A DNA stretch of 64,000 nt, taken from assembly GCF_001687585.2 (NCBI RefSeq), contig NZ_CP016537.2, forward strand, positions 3,360,894 through 3,424,893, read 5' to 3'. Positions 8,897 through 20,395 of this stretch are shown here, one piece after another. The position numbers were made by a program, and so were the translations under genes. Each line of letters starts with the position of its first letter. The stretch's first letter is position 1. This DNA is from Planococcus halocryophilus. GTDB lineage: Bacteria > Bacillota > Bacilli > Bacillales_A > Planococcaceae. The notes beneath the pieces were generated by a model. That model did no database searches. It worked only from the letters and a program-made list of their open reading frames with translations, and was not told the origin of the DNA.

Positions 8897-10009
8897 TTAG
8901 TTTCCAATATAACTTGGACAAATTCGATTTCTTCCTGTTCGTTTTGCCGTATATAAACAGTCGTCGGCAACATCCACGATTTGCACTGTGTCGCTAACCG
9001 TTTCTGGATATGTTGCCGCTCCAATGGAAACCGTTATATGGATTTTTTCTTTCGGTGAAATTTGAAACTTATGTTGCTCTACTGCTGTTCTTATACGCTC
9101 TGCTGTTTCTATTGCATGTTGATGTGGACAATCTGGCAGGATGACGGAAAATTCCTCTCCCCCATTTCTAGAAACCACATCAAATGAGCGAGTACTGTTT
9201 TTCAACACTTCCCCCAGCTCAATCAAAATTTTATCACCAATCGGATGACCGTACGTATCGTTAACATGTTTAAAATGATCAATATCAATCATCAACAAAG
9301 ACAATCTCTCGCCTTTCTCAGCAGCATTACTAATGAGCATATTCCAAACGCTATCGAATTGACGCACATTATTTAAACCGGTAAGAAAGTCAGTAGTAGA
9401 GTCTTTTTCATATTTCATCAATAAATATTGTGTTTTCCGTATGTATCCGACAAATACAACAGAGGTCAGTCCACCTATTGTCGAAACCAGCCAGTATGAA
9501 AAGATTAAGCTTTTTAAAACCGTAACGTCTTTCACTAAATATGAAATGACAATACTAAATACAATATTCGAAAAAATAATCATGAAAAAGCTTTGTTTGT
9601 ATGCATTCTTCTTAAAATCAGCACTTTTACATAATTTATGAATGACGACGAAACCTAAAATTAAAATGGTCATTAAAATCATGGCTGCAATCGCAGATGT
9701 TGTAAATCCAAATATAAACCTAGTTAAAATAATTAAAATTGCACTAATAACAGCTTGAGGCACTCCTATAAAGATAATCAACAACATAACAGGTAAAAAT
9801 CGCAAGTCAACCATTGTTTCTGTTGTTACTTGGATGGAAAAAAACATTAACAAATAGCCTAATAACCCTCCTGCAAAACCGTCTATTAACATTGAGACGA
9901 TGCGATTTTCCCGCTCTAATTTAAGCTTCATTCTAATTTGCAAATAGATAAAAATTAGCGAAACCATTATACAAAGATTTACAAATAAATCAGTCAATAT
10001 CATCGACAA
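8897..10009 (-). CDS. Membrane diguanylate cyclase with 5TMR-LYT-type sensor
   Basis: About 370 residues. Five to six hydrophobic helices fill the first ~190 residues and resemble the 5TM-LYT receptor module. A GGDEF domain follows, beginning near DSTTDFLTGLNNVRQFD, with an active-site GGEEF and an intact inhibitory I-site RSFD five residues before it. It should make c-di-GMP and be feedback-inhibited. I set the start at TTG 10009: AGGGAGG lies six bases upstream, whereas the ATG at 10003 is twelve away and the ATG at 10039 has no ribosome site. The ligand sensed by the membrane part is unknown. Confidence 0.88.
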   Translation of the reverse strand: MSMILTDLFVNLCIMVSLIFIYLQIRMKLKLERENRIVSMLIDGFAGGLLGYLLMFFSIQVTTETMVDLRFLPVMLLIIFIGVPQAVISAILIILTRFIFGFTTSAIAAMILMTILILGFVVIHKLCKSADFKKNAYKQSFFMIIFSNIVFSIVISYLVKDVTVLKSLIFSYWLVSTIGGLTSVVFVGYIRKTQYLLMKYEKDSTTDFLTGLNNVRQFDSVWNMLISNAAEKGERLSLLMIDIDHFKHVNDTYGHPIGDKILIELGEVLKNSTRSFDVVSRNGGEEFSVILPDCPHQHAIETAERIRTAVEQHKFQISPKEKIHITVSIGAATYPETVSDTVQIVDVADDCLYTAKRTGRNRICPSYIGN

Positions 10010-10539
10010 AATAATCCTCCCTAATATCCTCAAATCCATATTTAATAATTCTTACTAAGCCAGACCTTATCCTAAAAAACATATAGCGATTCAGAGAAGG
10101 TAAAAATGGTTAAATAATCTCTAGTACAGCTCAGCCTCTTAACTTATTTGAACTCGTTACTTGAACTAAAATTGCTATACAAAAAGAACCAATAATGTCA
10201 CTATATATAAAATTTCGTTAGCCAAAACAACCCAATAATTCAAAAAACTAAAATGCATTGGGCTATTTAACTTTTCAAAAAAATGATTTCTCACTAATTA
10301 TTTTAAACTATTTGTCTCTATCACGATACTCCATACCTCTTTCTTTTACATATATTGCACATTATTAGAATCTATTGATTAAGTTAAATTTTATTATAGA
10401 AGACTATTAAGCTTAGGATTCACTTATTAAGTGTGAAAATCTTAGTTGTAGCAACACCTTTGAAATCTTTAATATTAAATAGGAAAGTTAATTCATTTTA
10501 GTTCAACGTATTTCATCTTAACAGCGCGGAAATTACATT
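10010..10539. other. AT-rich region with no supported gene
   Basis: About 530 bases between the diguanylate cyclase start and the rsbQ remnant. Many stops occur in all frames and no terminator or repeat stands out. It may hold the cyclase promoter and eroded sequence upstream of rsbQ. Confidence 0.45.
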
Positions 10540-10836
10540 TCCCGAAAAAAACCCATGCTATTTGCGTCTGGATTTGGCTGCGATCAACCTGCTTGGAGTT
10601 TAACCTCCAAATCATTTAAAAAAGATTATCAAGTTATTTTATTTGATTTTGTGGGACTTGGACTTTCAGATGTTAAGATATATGATTCTGATAAATACAG
10701 TAAACTTTCCGGGTACGTACAAGATGTATTTGATGTGTGTTCAGCATTAAATTGAACCGACGTTATATTAGTTGGCCATTCTGTGGGGGACCACAATTGG
10801 GATGCTTGCTTTTCCACCGATAACTGGTTGATTTAA
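10540..10836 (+). pseudogene. rsbQ: Remnant of an RsbQ-like alpha/beta hydrolase
   Basis: The reading KKPMLFASGFGCDQPAWSL...YQVILFDFVGLGLSD...GYVQDVFDVCSALN is clearly the first third of RsbQ, the alpha/beta hydrolase that acts with RsbP in energy-stress activation of SigB. A TGA follows ALN. In the same frame the nucleophile elbow TDVILVGHSVG continues, then a +1 shift is needed to read TTIGMLAF, followed quickly by stops. The catalytic Asp and His regions are gone and the N-terminus has no start. This is a decayed gene of ~100 of about 270 residues. No rsbP is adjacent. Confidence 0.78.
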
Positions 10837-10866
10837 AATAAAAAAATGCTTGAAGTTCAAGCGTTT

Positions 10867-10912
10867 AAGGCTGGAGATAAACTCGAATCCTCCGAGTGTC
10901 TACAGCCTTTTT
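10867..10912. terminator. Hairpin terminator, GTAGACA-CTCG family
   Basis: An imperfect stem starting AAGGCTG and closing CAGCCTT, followed by TTTTT. Its core, ACTCG...CGAGTGTCTACAG, matches the hairpins at 7801 and 34617. Confidence 0.75.
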
Positions 10913-10970
10913 GGTATTGAAAATGATTACTCTAGTCGCTAGTGTGTAGTAGATAAGTGAAGCAGGAAAA

Positions 10971-11000
10971 TTGACTCTCATCTCTCGTTTTTGTTATGGT
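10971..11000 (+). promoter_or_regulatory. Possible promoter of the oxidoreductase gene at 11057
   Basis: TTGACT at 10971-10976 and TATGGT at 10995-11000 with an 18-base spacer. An imperfect palindrome (GGTTCTCAGTACC) overlaps the downstream edge and could be an operator. Weak by itself. Confidence 0.4.
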
Positions 11001-11056
11001 TCTCAGTACCAATCGGGAGACATTAAAATGTTTCCGATAAAATAGGAGGCTCTTAC

Positions 11057-11992
11057 ATGAAAGCAATTGTTATTGATCAATATGGAGAAAAAAACGTATT
11101 AACAGAAAGAGAAGTCGAAAAACCATCTATTCAAGAAGACCAAGTACTTGTTGAAATTCACGCAACATCTATTAATCCAATCGATTGGAAAGTACGTGCC
11201 GGATACCTTAAAGACATGCTGCCATTTGAATTTCCAATCATCCTTGGATGGGATGCAGCAGGAATCATTGTAGAAAAAGGAAGCAATGTAACAAACTTTG
11301 AAATTGGAGAGCGCGTCTTTACTAGACCCGCAACGACAAACCAAGGAACATATGCGGAATACGTGCCAGTAGATGAGAATTTGCTTGCTAAAATGCCAGC
11401 TTCAATGAGCTTCGAAGAAGCTGCTGCGATACCACTCGCTGGACTAACTGCTTGGCAATGTTTAGTTGACTTTGCAGGCGTGAAAAAAGACGATAAAGTT
11501 CTTATTCATGCTGGAGCAGGTGGCGTGGGTAACTTTGCGATTCAAATCGCTAAATCTTTAGGTGCTTATGTGACAACAACAGCCAGTGAAAAAAATGAAG
11601 AGTTTGTAAAATCACTAGGTGCAGACCGCGTAATTAATTACAAAACAGAAGATTTCAGTGAAATGCTTGAGGATTATGACTTTGTCTTAGATTCAATGGG
11701 TGGAGAAGTACAATCTAACAGCTACAAAGTATTAAAACCAAAAGGTAAACTCGTTTCAATTGCACAACCACCAAACGAAGAAGAAGCAAAACAATATGAC
11801 GTTGAAGCAGCTTTCTTATGGCTAGACCCTAAGGGTGAGCAACTGCAAAAGCTAGCAGACATGTATGATGCTGGAGAACTAAAAGCAATCGTTGGAGAAA
11901 CTTTTGCGTTTACTGAAGAATCTCTGCAAGAGGCACACGCGTTGAGCGAAACACACCATGCTCGTGGAAAAATTGTTATTACGTTAAAATAA
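11057..11992 (+). CDS. NADP-dependent oxidoreductase, zinc-independent MDR (quinone oxidoreductase-like)
   Basis: 311 residues. The N-terminal GroES-like domain contains INPIDWKVRAGYLKDMLPFEFPIILGWDAAGIIVEKG, without the zinc cysteines of alcohol dehydrogenases. The Rossmann domain has VLIHAGAGGVGNFAIQIAKSLGA, and the C-terminus HHARGKIVITLK is typical of this group. Family members reduce quinones or activated alkenes with NADPH and are often induced by electrophiles. AGGAGG precedes the ATG. It stands alone between an rsbQ remnant and a terminator. The physiological substrate is unknown. Confidence 0.9.
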   Translation: MKAIVIDQYGEKNVLTEREVEKPSIQEDQVLVEIHATSINPIDWKVRAGYLKDMLPFEFPIILGWDAAGIIVEKGSNVTNFEIGERVFTRPATTNQGTYAEYVPVDENLLAKMPASMSFEEAAAIPLAGLTAWQCLVDFAGVKKDDKVLIHAGAGGVGNFAIQIAKSLGAYVTTTASEKNEEFVKSLGADRVINYKTEDFSEMLEDYDFVLDSMGGEVQSNSYKVLKPKGKLVSIAQPPNEEEAKQYDVEAAFLWLDPKGEQLQKLADMYDAGELKAIVGETFAFTEESLQEAHALSETHHARGKIVITLK

Positions 11993-12010
11993 TTCTTTTA
12001 ACACCCTTCA

Positions 12011-12046
12011 AAAAGCAGCGTCCGTCAATAGACGGATGCTGCTTTT
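12011..12046 (+). terminator. Terminator after the MDR oxidoreductase gene
   Basis: A 16-bp stem (AAAAGCAGCGTCCGTC) with loop AATA followed by a T run. Confidence 0.9.
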
Positions 12047-12069
12047 TTCGGTTGGGTGATCCTTCTTAT

Positions 12070-12485
12070 TTAACAAAATTCCATACCTATATGAGGGGGC
12101 GTACTCTCCGCTAGTTCTAATTGGTCCTCAGAGAGAAATGCTCCAACGGTTAATCCATGCCTCCAATGATGACTTTGACCGAGCGATTCACCATCAGCTA
12201 ATTGTTTACCGGCTTCATCATATAACACCAATCTCGCTCCATCTTGGTCATTGCTTAACGTTAAGACAATTTCTTTCGTTCCATTTTGATCCCCATCAAT
12301 AATCGCAAAGCCACTTGCTTCTATATTGGTCTCCAAAAACACCATGATTATATCGAGTAGATGGTTGCGTTAGCACAAGGATTTGGTTTTTGTCATCCAT
12401 TAACAAATTTGAATCAGGAAGTGCATTAATCGCAACCCGATAGAATAACGAGCATCGCAAAAAGAAGTACAGGTAATTTAATCAT
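12070..12485 (-). pseudogene. Frameshifted small lipoprotein gene
   Basis: An ATG at 12485 opens MIKLPVLLFAMLVILSGC, a lipoprotein signal with lipobox LSGC, then stops after one more residue. A second frame continues with ALPDSNLLMDDKNQILVLTQPSTRYNHGVFGDQY. A third frame carries the rest, GFAIIDGDQNGTKEIVLTLSND to the stop at 12070. The three pieces overlap end to end, which points to at least two frameshifts in one gene. The DGDQNGTKEIVL segment resembles FG-GAP/VCBS-type repeats of secreted proteins. The C-terminal end also looks eroded. Function unknown. Confidence 0.6.
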
Positions 12486-12528
12486 TTAGCCACTCCTTTT
12501 ACTTGTGGACCATAATAAAAATCGAGCT

Positions 12529-12573
12529 AAAAAAATCCTGATCAGCCTTATTAAGGTTGATCAGGATTTTTTA
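12529..12573 (-). terminator. katG terminator
   Basis: A stem of ~19 bp (AAAAATCCTGATCAGCCTTA and complement) with a tiny loop and A/T runs on both sides, directly after the katG stop. Confidence 0.9.
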
Positions 12574-12576
12574 AAA

Positions 12577-14832
<2,256 letters not shown>

Positions 14833-14884
14833 TCATCAAAATCGATTACCGCTATGTGTTACTCGTGTAAAAATAATTCTTACA

Positions 14885-14899
14885 TTAGAATTATACTAA
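14885..14899 (-). promoter_or_regulatory. katG promoter region with PerR-like box
   Basis: On the minus strand a TATAAT -10 (plus 14890-14895) lies inside TTAGAATTATACTAA (14885-14899), which matches 11 of the 14 fixed positions of the Per box. A separate perfect inverted repeat, ATAATTCT/AGAATTAT, spans 14873-14894. The arrangement suits a repressor blocking the -10. The match is weaker than at ahpC. Confidence 0.5.
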
Positions 14900-14977
14900 A
14901 GTAGAGGAGAGCTGAACAGTAATAAGACTGTCAATTTAAAGCTATTTTTTCTAAAAAGCAAAACAGAACCCTAAAAT

Positions 14978-15029
14978 AAAGTGATGGACCTAAAAAGTAA
15001 AGTTTCTACCTTTTAGGTCCATCACTTTT
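14978..15029 (-). terminator. Terminator of the GGDEF-EAL gene
   Basis: An 18-bp perfect stem (AAAGTGATGGACCTAAAA) with a 15-base loop, T-rich in the minus direction, 27 bases after the stop at 15056. Confidence 0.88.
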
Positions 15030-15055
15030 GCTAGGAACTTTTTGCATCGTAATGA

Positions 15056-17500
15056 TTAACTAACGTCCACTCTGTTTAATAAACTAGCATTGTAATTATT
15101 CGCTAAAAACTCACCCATGTCATCTCCAGTTAAAGGCTCAGAATATAAATAGCCTTGTACTTCGTTACAACCAATTGACTTTAAATATGCTTCTTGCTCT
15201 ACCGTTTCGACTTGCTCTGCAAGTGACAGTAACTTTAAGTTTCTCGCCATGACGATAATGGTATCGATGATGGTTCTTGCTTTTTCGTCATGTTCTATAT
15301 CTCGTACAAGTGAACCATCAATCTTCAAACGATCGATGGAAAAATTTTTCAAATGGTTCAAAGAGCTATAACCTGTACCAAAATCATCCATACTAATCGA
15401 AATACCAAGATGTCTTAACTTATCAAAAATATCTTTTGCATATTCTACGTCTTTGATCGCCAAGCTTTCTGTTATTTCCAAGTCAAGCCGCTCAAGATTG
15501 TATCCGGTCTCTTCGAAAATCTCTTTAATCTTCCCAATAAAATTGTGATGGAAGAATTGTTTAATCGAGACATTGACACTCAAATACAAATTTTCGCACC
15601 CTTGTTCTTGCCAACTTTTCACTTGCTTACTAGATTCGCTTAACACCCATTCGCCTAGTTCAATGATTAACTCACTGTCTTCGACTATCGCAATAAAATC
15701 TTCTGGCTTTATTAAACCTTCTTTCGGATGATTCCATCTCAGTAAAGCTTCTACACCAAACATTTTTCCATTTGCATAGCCTATTTGTGGTTGATAAAAA
15801 ATCTCGAATTGCTTTTCTTTAACTGCTTTTCTTACGTCTGCCTCTAGAGATAGCTGTTTAGGGTTTTTTTCTTTTAAATAATTATGATAAAACTCATACA
15901 TATTTTTCCCTTTTTCTTTAGCGCTATACATAGCCGCATCTGCGAACTTCATTAAGTCTTCTCCGACTCGGCTATCTTCAGGATACAAAGCAATCCCAAT
16001 GCTCCCTGTTATATAAAACTCTTGATTTTGATTTCCTAGCAGGAAAGGCGTTTGTATTTGAAGCAAAATATCCTCTAATTGCTTTTGAAAATCTTCATGG
16101 TCTGAGATATCCTGAAAGAGAAAAGTGAATTCATCTCCACCTAATCTTGAAATGACTACGTCTTTGTCCACTAAAGACCGGAAGCGATCGGCTAACACTT
16201 GAAGCAATTGGTCGCCTATTTGATGCCCTAAAATATCATTCACTAATTTAAAGCGATCCAAATCCAAAAAGCAGACAGCCATTTGTGAGAAAGCCGTTGA
16301 AAAAGTAATTCTACGGTTTAACTCTTCTACAAAAAATCGTCTATTTGGTAAAAGTGTGAGGGAATCATGATATGCCATATGGTGAATCTTTTCTCTTGCT
16401 TCAGCGATTTCAGTTATATCTTTTACAAAAACATTTATATGTGTCAGTTCTTCATCTAAAAAGTTTGGGACTAACGTAATTTGCACATCAATATATTTTT
16501 TCAACTTAGTAAGTAACTTAGTTTCAAACATTTGGGAATCACCATTAAAAGCGATTTTCAAAAAACTTAAGAATTCAATTCGTTGATGTTCATCAATTAG
16601 TTCACTAAACGAAGAGTATTCTTTTAGTTCCTCCGGATGGAAACCGGTCATTTCTTTTGTAGCTTCGTTCACTTTATTGATTTCGCCTTTATCATCTACT
16701 GAAAATATAGCAATTGCTTGGTTTTCAAAGAGTGCTTCATATTGATTCTTATTTTTATAAATAAGCTCTTTTTGTTTTTCGCTATACAGTTCGGAAATAA
16801 AACTTGAAAATAACTCTAGAAACACTAAACCAAATATATTAATCGTCAATGGTAATAAGGTGTTATTAAAGTAAAGCCAGTCATAGATTTCAACATCATG
16901 ATTATTAAATAAATCAAAGTTGGAAAATAACGTAATACTTGAAAACAAGGTGTACCGAATACTTGCAAACGCAAGTCCAATTGCCACACTTCCATAAACA
17001 ATCCATTTAATATGTATTTTCTCTATTTTACGTAACTGCCGAATAAATCGAAAAGTGGCTATCGCATTCCCTAACAATAAAATGTTCGCACTGATGAATA
17101 ATAGCAAATTCATGTCTAAATTATTTTCAATCATTATTTTTCTAAGATCAATGTAATTGACTAAACTAATACAAAGAGCAAAAATGATAGAGCCGATTAA
17201 CAACCGTTGAAATGTAACTTCTTTATAACAAATTGTACTAATCGCTGAATAAACAGCAAAAGAACAAAAAAGAATAATCGATACAATTAACAATAATTTA
17301 ATCGGTGTCATAGCACCTATGAAATACGTATTGAGATAAGCAAAACAGATGACAAGCCCTGCAACAAAAGAAGTGATGCGCACTTTATTTTTGTTTTTAT
17401 CAATGTAATCAATTTTCATGATAATACTAACGCCTATTAAAGCAGCTATACTGGCTACTACAATTGACAGCATGTAATCATTAAGCAAAAAATAATCCAT
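15056..17500 (-). CDS. Membrane GGDEF-EAL protein with PAS domain (c-di-GMP turnover)
   Basis: 814 residues. Roughly seven hydrophobic helices occupy residues 1-245. A PAS domain follows at ~255-370 (YEALFENQAIAIFSVDDKGEINKVN), then a GGDEF domain at ~380-540 with an intact SRLGGDEF, then an EAL domain at ~550-800 with FGVEALLRWNHP, DDFGTGYSSL and GYLYSEPL. The inhibitory RxxD site before GGDEF is missing (LVDKD instead), so any cyclase activity would lack product feedback. EAL catalytic residues look complete, so phosphodiesterase activity is likely. AAGAGG stands eight bases before the ATG. It stands alone, upstream of katG and in the same orientation. Confidence 0.9.
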   Translation of the reverse strand: MDYFLLNDYMLSIVVASIAALIGVSIIMKIDYIDKNKNKVRITSFVAGLVICFAYLNTYFIGAMTPIKLLLIVSIILFCSFAVYSAISTICYKEVTFQRLLIGSIIFALCISLVNYIDLRKIMIENNLDMNLLLFISANILLLGNAIATFRFIRQLRKIEKIHIKWIVYGSVAIGLAFASIRYTLFSSITLFSNFDLFNNHDVEIYDWLYFNNTLLPLTINIFGLVFLELFSSFISELYSEKQKELIYKNKNQYEALFENQAIAIFSVDDKGEINKVNEATKEMTGFHPEELKEYSSFSELIDEHQRIEFLSFLKIAFNGDSQMFETKLLTKLKKYIDVQITLVPNFLDEELTHINVFVKDITEIAEAREKIHHMAYHDSLTLLPNRRFFVEELNRRITFSTAFSQMAVCFLDLDRFKLVNDILGHQIGDQLLQVLADRFRSLVDKDVVISRLGGDEFTFLFQDISDHEDFQKQLEDILLQIQTPFLLGNQNQEFYITGSIGIALYPEDSRVGEDLMKFADAAMYSAKEKGKNMYEFYHNYLKEKNPKQLSLEADVRKAVKEKQFEIFYQPQIGYANGKMFGVEALLRWNHPKEGLIKPEDFIAIVEDSELIIELGEWVLSESSKQVKSWQEQGCENLYLSVNVSIKQFFHHNFIGKIKEIFEETGYNLERLDLEITESLAIKDVEYAKDIFDKLRHLGISISMDDFGTGYSSLNHLKNFSIDRLKIDGSLVRDIEHDEKARTIIDTIIVMARNLKLLSLAEQVETVEQEAYLKSIGCNEVQGYLYSEPLTGDDMGEFLANNYNASLLNRVDVS

Positions 17501-17728
17501 AGTTAAACCTCTTTCCTATCGAATTACACATGCCAAAACAGATGAACTTTTCACCCAAAAGACTTTTATCCTACTTTATATTCAAAAATACCCAACTCAT
17601 AATCCCCTTCAATACATTATGCTCATTTAATGTATAGTATAAAGTAAAACTAATGAACTAAATTATATCCATAATACAGGTATATCAACCAAATCTCAAT
17701 AGAAAATTTCGATAATTCAGCAAAAAAT
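17501..17728. other. AT-rich spacer between the bgl operon end and the GGDEF-EAL gene start
   Basis: No ORF with a ribosome site. It presumably contains the GGDEF-EAL promoter on the minus strand. Together with the terminator at 17729 it makes a 365-base gene-free stretch. Confidence 0.45.
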
Positions 17729-17785
17729 AAGACATCTGTACAACTTTGAATAATGCGTTCAAAGTTGTACAGATGTCTTTACTTC
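17729..17785 (-). terminator. Terminator of the beta-glucoside operon
   Basis: A 22-bp perfect stem (AAGACATCTGTACAACTTTG and onward) with a seven-base loop. Reading on the minus strand it ends in TTATTTTTT. It lies ~90 bases after the GH1 gene. Confidence 0.88.
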
Positions 17786-17865
17786 TATCCATATTATTTT
17801 AGGGAAATATGTAAGCCAGTTTTTGAATACAAAATCCCCTAAAACTGTCCATAAAAGAGGCGATT

Positions 17866-19215
17866 TTAGTAGAACATATCAAACCAGCCATTACTTATCG
17901 TTTGTTTATACCAGTAGTAACTATCTTTTTTCGTTCTTTCTAATGTGTTGAAATCAACGTGAATGATGCCAAAACGTTTATCATAACCTTCAGCCCATTC
18001 GAAGTTATCTAGAAGTGACCAAGTTAAATACCCTTTAATATTCACGCCATAATCGATACTTCTCTTTAAAGCAGTTAAATGCTGCTTTAAGTACTCAATT
18101 CTTCTTTGATCTCGTACTCTTCCATTTTCCACTTCGTCATTATAGCAAGCGCCATTTTCTGTTATGTAAATCGGAACAGCACCATATTGATCTTTTATTT
18201 TGGTTAACACACGATAGAAACCTTCAGGGTATATAAACCAATCAAAATCTGTTTTCTCAAATCCGATATCAATTCTTTCTAAATCAAACAAATCTTCATC
18301 TTTTTTATATCTTCCTACACTGCCTGTATAATAATTGATCCCTAAGAAATCAATAGGTTGGTTGATAATTTCCATGTCGCCTTCTTCAATTTGAAGCGTG
18401 ACACCTTTTTTCTCGAACCAATCAATCATAAACTTCGGGTAACTTCCTTTAAATACTGGGTCAAAAAACCATTCCATTAAGAATCCCATACCTCTGTTAC
18501 AAGCATCAATATCTTCTTGCTTGTTGCTAAAAGGTTCAAGCCACTCAACGTTAGGTGCATAGCCAATACCGCCTTCAATCGCTGATTCTCTAAATCGAGT
18601 AACTGCCTTTCCATGCGCTAGCAATAAATGATGAGAAATAGTGGTTGCCAGTTGAAGATCTTGCTTACCAGGTGCATGTATGCCAATAAAGTTAGATAAG
18701 AAAGACACACACCAAGGTTCGTTTATCGTTATCCAATTTTTAATCTTGCCATTAAACTCTTTGAACATCAGTTCAGCATAGTCAGCAAAGGCATCTACTG
18801 TTTCTCGGTTGCCCCAGCCGCCAGTATCTTGTAAAGTTTGTGGCAAATCCCAGTGATAAAGCGTACACATAGGCTCTATACCATTTGCTAGTAAGGCATC
18901 AACAAAGTTATGGTAAAACTCTAATCCCTTTTGGTTTATTTCACCAGAACCATCAGGGAAAATACGTGGCCATGAAACAGAAAATCGATACGTATCAATG
19001 CCCAATTCTTTCATCAACTGAATATCTTCTTCGTAACGATGATAACTATCAATTGCCACATCCCCATTGTCTCCATTTAATACTTTACCTGGTGTGTGTG
19101 AAAATGTATCCCAAATCGATAGACCTTTCCCATCTTTAAAAGCAGCACCTTCTATTTGATAAGCAGCTGTTGCAGCTCCCCATTTCATGTCTTTTGGAAA
19201 TTCCATAATTGCCAT
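17866..19215 (-). CDS. Glycoside hydrolase family 1 (beta-glucosidase type)
   Basis: 449 residues, usual for GH1. The acid/base glutamate E166 lies in WITINEPWC and the nucleophile glutamate, near residue 355, in YITENGACYNDE. The sugar-binding QIEGA and WSLLDNFEWAEGY motifs are present. There is no signal peptide, so it cleaves imported beta-linked disaccharides in the cytoplasm. The absence of a phospho-binding signature that I can confirm, and the ABC (not PTS) partner, favour unphosphorylated substrates such as cellobiose or a related glucoside. The start is the ATG at 19215, eight bases after GGAGG; the upstream TTG overlaps that ribosome site. It is the last gene of the operon. Confidence 0.94.
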   Translation of the reverse strand: MAIMEFPKDMKWGAATAAYQIEGAAFKDGKGLSIWDTFSHTPGKVLNGDNGDVAIDSYHRYEEDIQLMKELGIDTYRFSVSWPRIFPDGSGEINQKGLEFYHNFVDALLANGIEPMCTLYHWDLPQTLQDTGGWGNRETVDAFADYAELMFKEFNGKIKNWITINEPWCVSFLSNFIGIHAPGKQDLQLATTISHHLLLAHGKAVTRFRESAIEGGIGYAPNVEWLEPFSNKQEDIDACNRGMGFLMEWFFDPVFKGSYPKFMIDWFEKKGVTLQIEEGDMEIINQPIDFLGINYYTGSVGRYKKDEDLFDLERIDIGFEKTDFDWFIYPEGFYRVLTKIKDQYGAVPIYITENGACYNDEVENGRVRDQRRIEYLKQHLTALKRSIDYGVNIKGYLTWSLLDNFEWAEGYDKRFGIIHVDFNTLERTKKDSYYWYKQTISNGWFDMFY

Positions 19216-19262
19216 TTTTACTACCTCCAATAACCAGAATTTGCGAATCCATCTCGTCCTTT

Positions 19263-20300
19263 TTAGCTTGTAATTTTGTTTTTATTGATCAAACTGCCAC
19301 AAGATTCTCTTACAATTAGCTCTGAATCAATAAAGACTGGCTGTAATTCTGCTTTGCCATTGATCAAGTCATTTAGCATATAGGCAGCGAGTTTGCCTAA
19401 TCTTTCTTTGTCTTGTTTAACCGTTGAGAGAGTAGGGGCGCTATAGCGACAAGCATCAATATCATCACACCCCACAAGGCGAATATCTTCAGGCACCTTT
19501 AGTCCAGCTTCCTTGATCGCCATTAATGCGCCGAATGCCATCATATCGGACGCCGCGAAAACTGCTTCCGGACGCTTGGGTGCTTGCAAGATTTTTTTCA
19601 TAGCGGTGTATCCACTATCCTCATAATAATCGCCGTATTCAACCCACTCTTCTCTTACTTCAAGACCAAATTGATTCATCGCCTGTAAATAGCCTTGTCC
19701 TCTTAATTTGGTTACTTCAGAGTCCTGTTGTCCACCTATAAAACCAATATTTCTTACAGAACTTAAGTAGAGGTGTTGAACAACTTTACTAGCTAACGTA
19801 ATGTTGTCCGTCATCACATAACTTGAATGCGGACCATCTAACACTAGGTCAATTCCTATGCAGGGAATTTCGCTATTAACCAACTCATAAATCGAGTCTT
19901 CAATTTCTTCTCCTGTAATAATAATGCAACCATCTACATGGAAATGTTTACAGCGGGCCAAGTAACTGCCATTATCTTGAGAGAAATTTTCATTTGAAAA
20001 CATCAGTATGTCAAAGCCTAATTGGCCAATGTTCTTTTTAAATGCAGTAACAACTTCTGTAAAAAAAGGATGTGTAAATTCAACATTTACTTTTCCAGCG
20101 TAAATCAAGCCAATCAAATTGGATTTTTTTGTTGCGAGCGATTTAGCTGAAAAATTCGGCTGATATCCTGTTTGCTTTATAATATCCAATACTTTTTTCT
20201 TCGTGGCCTCGTTAACGCCATGATAGTTGTTTATTGCTTTGGATACAGTAGCCGGTGATACACCAGCCATTTTTGCGATATCTTTTATTTTTAAACTCAT
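19263..20300 (-). CDS. LacI family transcriptional repressor of the sugar operon
   Basis: 345 residues. The N-terminal helix-turn-helix and hinge read MSLKIKDIAKMAGVSPATVSKAINNYHGVN, followed by a periplasmic-binding-like effector domain with DGCIIITGEEI and the C-terminal ELIVRESCGS typical of the family. The ATG at 20300 is preceded by GGGAG; the longer ORF has no ribosome site. It sits between the permease and glycosidase genes with the same polarity, so it is likely cotranscribed and self-limiting. The probable operators are the two AAACCGGTTT palindromes in front of the operon. The inducer is probably the imported sugar. Confidence 0.92.
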   Translation of the reverse strand: MSLKIKDIAKMAGVSPATVSKAINNYHGVNEATKKKVLDIIKQTGYQPNFSAKSLATKKSNLIGLIYAGKVNVEFTHPFFTEVVTAFKKNIGQLGFDILMFSNENFSQDNGSYLARCKHFHVDGCIIITGEEIEDSIYELVNSEIPCIGIDLVLDGPHSSYVMTDNITLASKVVQHLYLSSVRNIGFIGGQQDSEVTKLRGQGYLQAMNQFGLEVREEWVEYGDYYEDSGYTAMKKILQAPKRPEAVFAASDMMAFGALMAIKEAGLKVPEDIRLVGCDDIDACRYSAPTLSTVKQDKERLGKLAAYMLNDLINGKAELQPVFIDSELIVRESCGSLINKNKITS

Positions 20301-20395
20301 TTGTACTCCCTCTTTTGCTCCTATAGTAAAGATTCTTATCATTATCATAATGAATCAATGAGTATTAAAGTAGTTTTAGAAACCAAAAGATGTGA

